From: Desulfotomaculum sp.
Lineage (GTDB): Bacteria; Bacillota; Desulfotomaculia; Desulfotomaculales; Nap2-2B
DNA length: 33,983 bases
Assembly (NCBI GenBank): GCA_003485325.1
Contig: DMZI01000056.1
Coordinates: forward strand, 1 to 33,983
Reading direction: 5' to 3'
Both the position numbers and the translations under genes were made by a program. Under the pieces are notes generated by a model that made no database searches, was not told the origin of the DNA, and saw only the letters and a list, made by a program, of their open reading frames with translations. Of the stretch, positions 23,350 to 29,960 are shown piece after piece. Every line of letters starts with the position of its first letter. Position 1 is the stretch's first letter.

Positions 23350-24768
23350 ATGATCGACAAGAAAACTCTGAAGACAGTCCTTGATCTCGCCTTGGCCAAC
23401 GGGGGAGATTTTGCTGATATTTTTGTGGAGAAGAAAATTACTACCGGAATCTCGGCCGAAGGGGGAAAAATAGAACGGGTCCATTCCGGCATAGACGCCG
23501 GCGCCGGATTGCGGGTCCTGGCCGGTGATATGACCGCCTATGCCTATACAAATGACCTGAGCAAGGAAAGCCTGCTGGAAATCGCCAGGACGGTCGGCCG
23601 CACGGTCAAAACAGCCGACAAGAAAGAATACAATTTTGACCTGCGCAAGGTAAAACCTACGGTAGATTTTCCTTTCCCGGAACGCCCGGATAAAGTGGAA
23701 ACATCCCGCAAAGCGGCAATGGTCGAAGCTGCCGATAAAGCGACGCGCCAGGTTAACAGCGAACTGATCAAGCAGGTGATGGTCGGTTATGGAGATGTCA
23801 TCCAGCAGGTAACTATAGCCAACAGCTCAGGGGACTTCGTTGAAGATGAACGCATCCGCACTAGATTCCTGGTCCATGCCGTCGCCGGAGACGGCGCGGT
23901 TATCCAGACAGGGTATGAAGCGGCAGGGAGTTTAGCGGGCTTTGATCTTTTAAAGCGTTTCCCCCCGGAGGAACTGGGCAGGAAAGCCGGCGAAAGAGCA
24001 ATTGAAATGCTGCATGCCAAACCGGCTCCGGCAGGAAAATTTCCCGTCGTAATGTCGGGAGAGGCCGGAGGCACTATGGTACACGAGGCTTGCGGCCACG
24101 GGCTTGAAGCAGATCTTGTCCAGAAGAAGCTTTCAGTGTATGCCGGAAAGATGGGCGAGCAGGTAGCTTCCAAAGAAGCAACCATTATTGATGACGCAAC
24201 TCTGGCTGACCGTTATGGCTCATACCGTTTTGATGACGAAGGAACGCCCTCCCGCAAAGTGATCCTGATCGAGGACGGGATTCTCAAAGATTATCTTTAT
24301 GACAGGATGACAGCCGGCAGGGATGGAAAGCGCTCTAACGGACACGGAAGGCGGGAATCGTACCAGCACAAGCCTATTCCCCGGATGGGCAACACTTTTA
24401 TCGCCCCGGGCAAGGCTGATCCGGAAAAAATTATCAGCCAGATCAAGAACGGCCTGCTGGTTAAAAAAATGGGCGGCGGCCAGGTAAACACAACAACGGG
24501 CGATTTTGTTTTCGATGTTGCGGAAGGATACCTGATCGTTGACGGCCAGGTCGGTCCCATGGTAAGGGGAGCAACTCTGACCGGCAACGGCCCTGAAGCG
24601 CTTAAAATCCTGGAAATGGTGGGCCGTGATTTAGGTTTTACAATAGGCACCTGTGGAAAGGATGGCCAGGGAGTTCCGGTCAGCGATGCACAGCCGACAC
24701 TCTTAATCCGCGAACTTATTGTCGGAGGAACACAGGTTTCTTCAAACGGCCAGATCAGGCGCATTTAG
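23350..24768 (+). CDS. tldD: TldD family metalloprotease (catalytic subunit)
   Basis: 472 residues of peptidase family U62. The HEACGHGLEADL motif gives the HExxxH zinc site (His245, Glu246, His250), preceded by MSGEAGGTMV. Other family blocks are FADIFVEKK near the N-terminus, GVLRVLAGDM-like GAGLRVLAGDMTAYAYTNDL, SYRFDDEGTPS, and the C-terminal GGGQVNTTTGDFVFDV and VGPMVRGATLTGNGPEAL. TldD pairs with the non-catalytic TldE/PmbA; the heterodimer degrades unfolded peptides and matures microcin and other modified peptides. ATG 23350 has AGAGGTG (23339-23345) upstream. The partner gene is at 25785-27134, separated by a REP cluster and two small genes. Confidence 0.94.
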   Translation: MIDKKTLKTVLDLALANGGDFADIFVEKKITTGISAEGGKIERVHSGIDAGAGLRVLAGDMTAYAYTNDLSKESLLEIARTVGRTVKTADKKEYNFDLRKVKPTVDFPFPERPDKVETSRKAAMVEAADKATRQVNSELIKQVMVGYGDVIQQVTIANSSGDFVEDERIRTRFLVHAVAGDGAVIQTGYEAAGSLAGFDLLKRFPPEELGRKAGERAIEMLHAKPAPAGKFPVVMSGEAGGTMVHEACGHGLEADLVQKKLSVYAGKMGEQVASKEATIIDDATLADRYGSYRFDDEGTPSRKVILIEDGILKDYLYDRMTAGRDGKRSNGHGRRESYQHKPIPRMGNTFIAPGKADPEKIISQIKNGLLVKKMGGGQVNTTTGDFVFDVAEGYLIVDGQVGPMVRGATLTGNGPEALKILEMVGRDLGFTIGTCGKDGQGVPVSDAQPTLLIRELIVGGTQVSSNGQIRRI

Positions 24769-24828
24769 CGCCAAAAAGGCTGTGGTTGTTGATATATTCA
24801 ACGCTTCTGATTTTCTTTGACACAAGGT

Positions 24829-24995
24829 CTTTGACACAATTGCAAGGACACAAGTTGACGACACAAGCGACACAAGGGGACGGTTCTCCTGTGTTACCAA
24901 GCAAGGCGACACAAGGGCAAGCAAGGCGACACAAGGGGACGGTTCTCCTGTGTTTACTTGCTTCACTAAGCACAGGAGAACCGTCCCCTTGTGTC
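24829..24995. repeat. REP-like cluster with 20-nt tandem duplication and a 25-bp inverted pair
   Basis: Three full units: 24869-24894 and 24928-24953 forward, 24971-24995 inverted. The last two form exact 25-nt arms (24928-24952 / 24971-24995) with an 18-nt loop. The 20-mer CAAGCAAGGCGACACAAGGG occurs twice in tandem (24898-24917, 24918-24937). Degenerate ACACAAG pieces fill 24829-24870. Small frames reading through it in both strands translate only the repeat and are not genes. Confidence 0.85.
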
Positions 24996-25020
24996 TCCTA
25001 TTTAACAACCTTACGCGGGC

Positions 25021-25287
25021 TTACTTGTTTGATACAAGTCTGACCATCAGAGAGGCCAGAATGTGTTTTTCCTCTTCATTTGCTACTGACCAAAGTTCTT
25101 TCACAGTTTTTTGTTCCGGATTGCCCGGGTCGACATTTTCAGCAAGCAAATCACCTGCTTGCTGAGCTAAAGAAAGGATGCGCTCCCTGCCGATGCCCAA
25201 CTCATCGGCAAATTCCACCGCCTGGCCCAAGAAATTCTTCCAGTTTCCCCACTCAGACAGTACCTGTTTAAATTCTCCGTTATCCAT
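25021..25287 (-). CDS. DUF3243 family protein
   Basis: An 88-residue soluble helical protein. The pattern WGNWKNFLGQAVEFADELGIGRERILSLAQQAGDLLAENVDPGNPEQKTVKELWSVANEEEKHILASLMVRLV matches the DUF3243 family (Bacillus YmfJ type) along nearly its full length. No function is established and no catalytic motif is seen. ATG 25287 has GAGGGGG upstream at good spacing, so expression is convincing. It is the only minus-strand gene between tldD and tldE, and its 3' end lies 25 bp from the REP cluster. It is divergent from the small gene at 25465; the 177 bp between them are AT-rich and contain the palindrome at 25360-25374. Confidence 0.85.
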   Translation of the reverse strand: MDNGEFKQVLSEWGNWKNFLGQAVEFADELGIGRERILSLAQQAGDLLAENVDPGNPEQKTVKELWSVANEEEKHILASLMVRLVSNK

Positions 25288-25359
25288 ATTATTTTCCCCC
25301 TCAAGTAAGAACTTTTTTTATTTTGTTTATATTCTTCCTTAAATATGCAGCAAGATATT

Positions 25360-25374
25360 CTTGCCAAAGATACA
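25360..25374. promoter_or_regulatory. Perfect short palindrome in divergent promoter region (possible operator)
   Basis: GCAAGA-TAT-TCTTGC is a perfect 6-bp inverted repeat with a 3-bp centre, placed between the divergent DUF3243 and YabG-like genes. The right arm continues as CTTGCCAAAGAT, a 12-mer that also occurs at 11374-11385. Confidence 0.25.
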
Positions 25375-25464
25375 CACATTTTTAATTGGAGCATATTTTT
25401 TATCTAGAAGGACTGACTTTTTAAACACAAGTTTGCCAAAGAAGTTCAGGGAGGTTTTCATGAA

Positions 25465-25677
25465 ATGAGGATCGGTGACATAGTAACACGGAGAGTTTTC
25501 GGCTCCGATGAGCAGTTTTGTATTCTCGGTTTTTATACGAAACAAGATTCCGGCGAGCGTGTGGCCATCCTTGCCATGCTCGATCCTTCTTCAGTGATAG
25601 AAGCGCGGGTCGAGGAATTATCGCCTGCATCTCTTAGAAATATTTTTGCTTTGACCACCAACATTTACACCCATTAG
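25465..25677 (+). CDS. Small protein resembling the N-terminal domain of sporulation protease YabG
   Basis: 70 residues. RIGDIVTRRVFGSDEQFCILGFYTKQDSGERVAIL resembles the first ~40 residues of YabG (IGDMVARKSY...FRIIGI...SVAIL), a small beta-rich module; the ~200-residue protease part is absent. ATG 25465 is about 11 nt after GGGAGG; an ATG at 25460 stops after two codons. The stop overlaps another strong site (TAGGAGG 25675-25681), followed at a different frame by a 17-codon open stretch without a normal start (ending TGA 25739-25741), LEKYRSFLRPKKEYD, which could be a decayed continuation. It may be a free-standing domain protein or the remnant of a broken yabG. Resemblance is from memory and partial. 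Confidence 0.5.
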   Translation: MRIGDIVTRRVFGSDEQFCILGFYTKQDSGERVAILAMLDPSSVIEARVEELSPASLRNIFALTTNIYTH

Positions 25678-25784
25678 GAGGTAAAACGTTCAACTGGAAA
25701 AATACCGCAGTTTTCTCCGGCCAAAAAAGGAATACGACTGATTTTATTGAATAATACTACTTTGAGGAAAGGAGCGAAAAAGTA

Positions 25785-27134
25785 GTGTTGGATGAGCAAG
25801 CATTATTAAATTTGGCCGAGTCTGCGTGTAAAAGCGCCAAGCTGGCTGGAGCAGGCGAAGCTGAAGCTTTTCTTAGTTACAACAGGGAATTTTCTGCCGA
25901 AGTCCGTGAGGGCCAAACCGAGACAATAAAAGTAGCCCTGGATCGGGGCCTGGGTTTACGCGTCGTACAGAATGGAAAGGTTGGGTTTGCCTATACTTCC
26001 GATTTGGAAAAGGCGTCTCTAAAAAATATCGCTGATCAGGCAATAGCAAATGCCCGTGAGACAGCCGCTGATCCATACCGGATATTACCATCACCTTCTC
26101 CCCTATACCCTGAGCTGGATATTTACGATCCTGCGGTTATTAACACTCCTGTCGAGACAAAAATTGACCTTGCCAAGGCGATGGAGGAGGCCGCGCGGGA
26201 TTTTGACCCGCGGGTAAAGATAATCGAAAGCTCGAACTACCAGGACGTGGAGGCATGTGTAATACTCGTCAACAGCAAGGGAATAAAAAATTCCTACCGG
26301 GCGACATATTGCGGAGTTTACCTCTCACTGGTAGCCGGAGAAGGGGAAGATCAGCAAACTGGATTTGCTATGGATTACCTCCTGCGTTTTGACGATCTTG
26401 ACGCAGTAAAAATTGGCCGTGAGGCGGCTTTTCGCGCCGTCCGGATGTTGGGCGCAAAACCCGTTTCAACACGAAAAACCGCCGTCTTGTTTGATCCCTA
26501 TGTAGCAGCCGGATTTTTGAACTTACTTGGTCCTGCGCTTACCGCCGAAGCGGTTCAAAAAGGACGTTCCCTTTTTATAGGAAAAGTTAACCAGCCTGTT
26601 GCGGCACAGGCGGTAAATATTATAGACGACGGGATTATGCAGAGCGGTATCGCTTCCGCTCCTTTTGACGGTGAAGGGGTACAGATGTCCAGGAAGACGT
26701 TAATAGAGGGGGGAGTTCTTAAAGGATACCTGCACAACACTTATACTGCCGCCAAAGAAAACGGCGCCTCTACCGGCAACTGCATGCGGTCTTCTTATAA
26801 AAGCGCGCCTGATGTCGGGACTACAAACTTCTTCATTCAACCCGGCGTTTATGCTCCGGATGAACTTGTCAATTCTACCGGAAGCGGTATTTATATAACT
26901 GAAGTTATCGGTATGCATACGGCAAACCCTATTTCGGGCGACTTTTCGGTTGGAGCAACCGGAATTTTAATCGAAAACGGACAGCTGACCAAACCTGTCA
27001 GGGGAATTGCCATTGCCGGCAATATTCAGGAAGTCCTTCAGCAAATCGACGGAATAGGCAGTGACCTGACTTTCTTCGGCAGCCAGGGTTCACCCACAGT
27101 GCGTATTGCCCGGATGGTCGTCAGCGGACATTAA
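25785..27134 (+). CDS. pmbA: TldE/PmbA family protein (non-catalytic partner of TldD)
   Basis: 449 residues of the U62/TldD-PmbA family: GEAEAFLSYNREFSAEVREGQTETIKVALDRGLGLRVVQNGKVGFAYTSDL, later VLFDPYVAAGFLNLLGPALTAEAVQKGRSLF where TldD has its HExxxH zinc site, then DEGTP-like PFDGEGVQM, and the end ANPISGDFSVGATGILIENGQLTKPVRGIAIAGNI. Because the zinc motif is missing, this is the TldE/PmbA subunit that shapes the chamber with TldD (23350-24768). The start is GTG 25785 with GGAGCG about 9 nt upstream; a TTG follows directly. aroQ begins 19 bp after the stop. Together the two subunits should form a cytosolic peptide-degrading or peptide-maturing protease; no modified-peptide gene is seen nearby. 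Confidence 0.93.
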   Translation: MLDEQALLNLAESACKSAKLAGAGEAEAFLSYNREFSAEVREGQTETIKVALDRGLGLRVVQNGKVGFAYTSDLEKASLKNIADQAIANARETAADPYRILPSPSPLYPELDIYDPAVINTPVETKIDLAKAMEEAARDFDPRVKIIESSNYQDVEACVILVNSKGIKNSYRATYCGVYLSLVAGEGEDQQTGFAMDYLLRFDDLDAVKIGREAAFRAVRMLGAKPVSTRKTAVLFDPYVAAGFLNLLGPALTAEAVQKGRSLFIGKVNQPVAAQAVNIIDDGIMQSGIASAPFDGEGVQMSRKTLIEGGVLKGYLHNTYTAAKENGASTGNCMRSSYKSAPDVGTTNFFIQPGVYAPDELVNSTGSGIYITEVIGMHTANPISGDFSVGATGILIENGQLTKPVRGIAIAGNIQEVLQQIDGIGSDLTFFGSQGSPTVRIARMVVSGH

Positions 27135-27153
27135 AGGAAGGGAAGTTGTTTTC

Positions 27154-27597
27154 TTGAGAATTCTAGTCCTTAACGGGCCAAACCTTAACCTGCTTGGAAA
27201 GCGTGAACCGGAAATTTACGGGTCTTTATCCCTGGAAACAATTAACTCGCTCCTGCAGCGGCTGGCGGCTGAATTAAATGTTGAGCTTGAATGCCGTCAG
27301 TCAAATTCTGAAAGCGAGTTAATAAACTGGCTTCACAACGCCGCGCCCGAAACAGACGCGGTGGTTTTCAACCCCGGAGCTTTTACACATTACAGTTACG
27401 CTTTGGCGGACGCCGCGGCGGCAATATCAATTCCGGTAGTTGAGGTTCACCTATCCAATATCTACGCCCGTGAACAGTTCCGCCGGCATTCCGTAATTTC
27501 CCCTGTGGCTGCGGGACAGATCAGCGGATTTGGGGCGGAAAGCTACTTGCTTGGTTTAAGGGCTGCGGCAAGCCTGGTTAAGAAAGAGGAAAAATGA
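27154..27597 (+). CDS. aroQ: Type II 3-dehydroquinate dehydratase
   Basis: AroQ removes water from 3-dehydroquinate to give 3-dehydroshikimate in the shikimate pathway. The 147-residue protein has the signature RILVLNGPNLNLLGKREPEIYG with Arg17 and catalytic Tyr22, the CRQSNSESELINWLH block, VVFNPGAFTHYSYALADA and VEVHLSNIYAREQFRRHSVISPVAAGQISGFG with the catalytic His. It assembles as a dodecamer in known members. TTG 27154 is chosen because homologues begin here and GGAAGGG lies about 11 nt upstream; a longer frame from 27106 overlaps the preceding gene. The stop overlaps the ATG of the next gene (ATGA), so the two are translationally coupled. Confidence 0.96.
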   Translation: MRILVLNGPNLNLLGKREPEIYGSLSLETINSLLQRLAAELNVELECRQSNSESELINWLHNAAPETDAVVFNPGAFTHYSYALADAAAAISIPVVEVHLSNIYAREQFRRHSVISPVAAGQISGFGAESYLLGLRAAASLVKKEEK

Positions 27598-28664
27598 AAA
27601 GAAGAGTTGACCTTTTAAGAGACAGGCTGTGCCAAAAGGAAATAGACGGCCTGCTTGTGATGAAGCCGGAAAACCGTAAATACCTGAGCGGATTTTCCGG
27701 AACCGCCGGCTCCCTGGTGGTCACCCGGGAACAGCTTTTTCTGCTTACCGATTTCCGCTATATAGAACAGGCGGAACATGAGTGCAAGCAGTGGCAGGTT
27801 ATGGAAATAAAAACTTCCACTTTTGATTTAATAAAAACCTCTTTGCAGGATTGGAAAATATCACGTCTTGGTTATGAAGAAGATTTTTTGACGCATAAAC
27901 AATTCCTCGAGTTAAGCGAAAAGGTCCACGACGGCATTTTAGTCCCCGCCGCCGGTATGGTTGAGAATTTGAGAATAATAAAAAGTCAGGATGAGATCGC
28001 GCAGATGATAAATTCAGCCAGGATGGCTGATGAGGCTTTTGCGCATATTCTTAGTTTCCTCAAACCTGGCTGTACAGAGGTTGAAATATCTCTGGAAATG
28101 GAGTATTTTATGCGTAGAGGAGGAGCAAAAAAAATCTCCTTTGATACAATAGTCGCCTCCGGGGTACGGGGGGCAATGCCTCACGGAGTGGCATCAGACA
28201 AACAACTTGAGATCGGTGATCTTGTAACGATGGATTTTGGATGCGAGTTCAATAATTATTGTTCAGATATTACCAGAACTGTTTGCCTGGGCGCTCCTAC
28301 GGAAATGCAGGAACGTATTTACCGGATTGTTCTTGAAGCTCATGACGCAGGTGTTCATTCAATCAGACAGGGAGTAAAAGCTTCCGATGTTGATCTGGCA
28401 GCCCGCAACGTTATTGAGAAATATCATTTCGGCAAAAACTTTCGTCACAGCACAGGACACGGTGTAGGGCTGATTGTACACGAAAACCCTGTAATTTCAG
28501 CAAAGGACGGGACTATACTTCAGGCAGGCATGGTAATAACTGTTGAACCGGGGGTTTATCTTCCCGGCTGGGGCGGAGTGCGTATAGAGGATATGGTTCT
28601 GGTTGAGGAAAAAGGAGCGCGGCTGCTTACCAATGCGCCGAGGGATCACCTGATAGTATTATAA
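27594..28664 (+). CDS. Xaa-Pro aminopeptidase/dipeptidase (M24B)
   Basis: 356 residues. The N-terminal creatinase-like domain contains RKYLSGFSGTAGSLVVT and LLTDFRYIEQA; the C-terminal pita-bread domain carries the five metal ligands: Asp and Asp in VTMDFGCEFNNYCSDITRT, His in HSTGHGVGLIVHENP, Glu in TVEPGVYLPGWGG and Glu in VRIEDMVLV. It is a two-metal (Mn/Co) cytosolic peptidase that cuts bonds next to proline; whether it prefers dipeptides (PepQ) or N-terminal Xaa-Pro (PepP, YqhT) cannot be decided. It overlaps aroQ by 4 bp and precedes efp by 55 bp. The yqhT-efp-spoIIIA order is a common Firmicute arrangement. Confidence 0.93.
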   Translation: MKRRVDLLRDRLCQKEIDGLLVMKPENRKYLSGFSGTAGSLVVTREQLFLLTDFRYIEQAEHECKQWQVMEIKTSTFDLIKTSLQDWKISRLGYEEDFLTHKQFLELSEKVHDGILVPAAGMVENLRIIKSQDEIAQMINSARMADEAFAHILSFLKPGCTEVEISLEMEYFMRRGGAKKISFDTIVASGVRGAMPHGVASDKQLEIGDLVTMDFGCEFNNYCSDITRTVCLGAPTEMQERIYRIVLEAHDAGVHSIRQGVKASDVDLAARNVIEKYHFGKNFRHSTGHGVGLIVHENPVISAKDGTILQAGMVITVEPGVYLPGWGGVRIEDMVLVEEKGARLLTNAPRDHLIVL

Positions 28665-28719
28665 TAATCCTAAAACAAACAGTTGTTTTTTACAGCAGAA
28701 GTGAAAGGAGGCGAAAACC

Positions 28720-29277
28720 TTGATTTCCACCAATGATTTTCGGACAGGCCTGACGATCAACATTGACGGCGACGTTTATCAAGTAATTGACTTTCAGCAC
28801 GTAAAGCCCGGAAAGGGAGCAGCTTTTGTGCGTTCCAAGATCAAGAACCTGCGTACCGGATCAACCGTAGAAAGAACTTTTAACGCGGGAGAAAAATTAC
28901 CGCGTGCACACGTGGAAAGGCGCTCGGCTCAGTATCTGTACAATGACGACGACAATCATTATTTTATGGACATGGAAACTTTTGAACAGATTTCACTGAG
29001 CAAAGAGGAATTGGGTGAGGCGGTTAAGTTTATCAAAGAAAATATGACGATAAACGTGTTGATGTTCCAGGGCAGTTCAATCGGCATTGATTTGCCCAAT
29101 TTTGTCGAGCTGAAAGTTGTCGAAACGACACCCGGCATAAAAGGCGATACAGCTTCCGGCGGATCCAAGCCGGCCGTCCTGGAAACCGGCTATACTGTTC
29201 AGGTTCCCTTTTTTATCAACGTTGGGGACATTCTTCAAATCGATACAAGAACAGGGCAATACCTGAAAAGGGCCTGA
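28720..29277 (+). CDS. efp: Elongation factor P
   Basis: EF-P binds between the P and E sites of the ribosome and relieves stalls at polyproline stretches. The 185-residue protein shows all three beta domains: ISTNDFRTGLTINIDGDVYQVIDFQHVKPGKGAAFVRSKIKNLRTGSTVERTF, with the tip lysine in the PGKGA loop; the central RRSAQYLYNDDDNHYFMDMETFEQI; and the C-terminal LELKVVETTPGIKGDTASGGSKPAVLETGYTVQVPFFINVGDILQIDTRTGQYLKR signature. The start is TTG 28720 with AAAGGAGG 8 nt upstream. No epmA- or ymfI-like modification gene is visible here. Neighbour to a proline-specific peptidase, though the link is only by habit of gene order. Confidence 0.97.
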   Translation: MISTNDFRTGLTINIDGDVYQVIDFQHVKPGKGAAFVRSKIKNLRTGSTVERTFNAGEKLPRAHVERRSAQYLYNDDDNHYFMDMETFEQISLSKEELGEAVKFIKENMTINVLMFQGSSIGIDLPNFVELKVVETTPGIKGDTASGGSKPAVLETGYTVQVPFFINVGDILQIDTRTGQYLKRA

Positions 29278-29364
29278 AACAGCGCCAATGTTTAATACCC
29301 CCGGGCAAGTGAAATACTATAAAAGCCTGAAAAACTTTTAAGCTTAGTCAAGGGGGTTTTAAAA

Positions 29365-29817
29365 ATGGAAACTAACGGGTTAAGATCTAAGGTAGCCTAT
29401 TTGCAGGGCCTTTCAGCAGGCTTGAGTCTAGATGAGGGGTCAGGGGAAGTTCAGCTGATCAAGGGAATAATCGGTGTTTTAGATTCTTTTTCCGGCTCTG
29501 TTGAAGAACTGGACAAGTCCTGCAGCCATCTTAAAGACTACCTGGAAAGTGTTGACGAGGACCTTTCTATTCTTGAGGATCAGTTTTACGATGATAAAGA
29601 TGAACTCTCCGACGATACTGATTATATGGAAGTAGAGTGCCCGGACTGCGCCGAAAAAGTATACATCGATCCTGAAATCCTGGATGAACAGGACGTTTTT
29701 GAAATTGCCTGCCCGAACTGCAGCAGGGTTGTTTTTATAAACGAGGACAATCATATTTCCCGGCATGAGCATGGATTGATTCAAATGAGCACGAGTTCCC
29801 CTGAAGAAGATATTTAG
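29365..29817 (+). CDS. CD1247-type N-terminal domain protein with zinc ribbon
   Basis: 150 acidic residues. The first ~70 (LRSKVAYLQGLSAGLSLDEGSGEVQLIKGIIGVLDSFSGSVEELDKSCSHLKDYLESVDEDLSILED) form a helical segment known from clostridial proteins of the CD1247 N-terminal domain type. The C-terminal part has ECPDCAEKVYID and IACPNCSRVVFI, i.e. Cys92, 95, 116 and 119, a likely zinc ribbon. No membrane segment is seen. The function is not established; its constant place between efp and spoIIIAA suggests a conserved clostridial role. ATG 29365 has AAGGGGG upstream. A clear terminator at 29857-29888 ends the transcript, separating it from spoIIIA. Confidence 0.75.
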   Translation: METNGLRSKVAYLQGLSAGLSLDEGSGEVQLIKGIIGVLDSFSGSVEELDKSCSHLKDYLESVDEDLSILEDQFYDDKDELSDDTDYMEVECPDCAEKVYIDPEILDEQDVFEIACPNCSRVVFINEDNHISRHEHGLIQMSTSSPEEDI

Positions 29818-29856
29818 AAATTTTATACAGATTCGCTAACCGATAAAATCCCTGTC

Positions 29857-29888
29857 AAGGACCATTTCAAACTTGGTCCTTTTTTTTT
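29857..29888 (+). terminator. Intrinsic terminator before spoIIIA
   Basis: AAGGACCA (29857-29864) pairs with TGGTCCTT (29874-29881) around a 9-nt loop, continued by a run of T to 29888. It separates the efp/CD1247 unit from the sporulation operon. Confidence 0.88.
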
Positions 29889-29960
29889 GCGATAAAACGT
29901 ACAGGTCTAAAACACTCCCCGATCCCATATTTATGAGATATAGGAAGGGGGGACAAACAG

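Noticed and set aside
24829..24995. CRISPR array
   Set aside because: Repeats are palindromic GGGACGG hairpins at irregular spacing with no unique spacers of constant length and no cas genes.
24742..25165. Several 70-90 codon frames on both strands between tldD and DUF3243
   Set aside because: They translate the repeat cluster itself (HRRTVPLC-like peptides recur in several frames) and have no ribosome binding sites.
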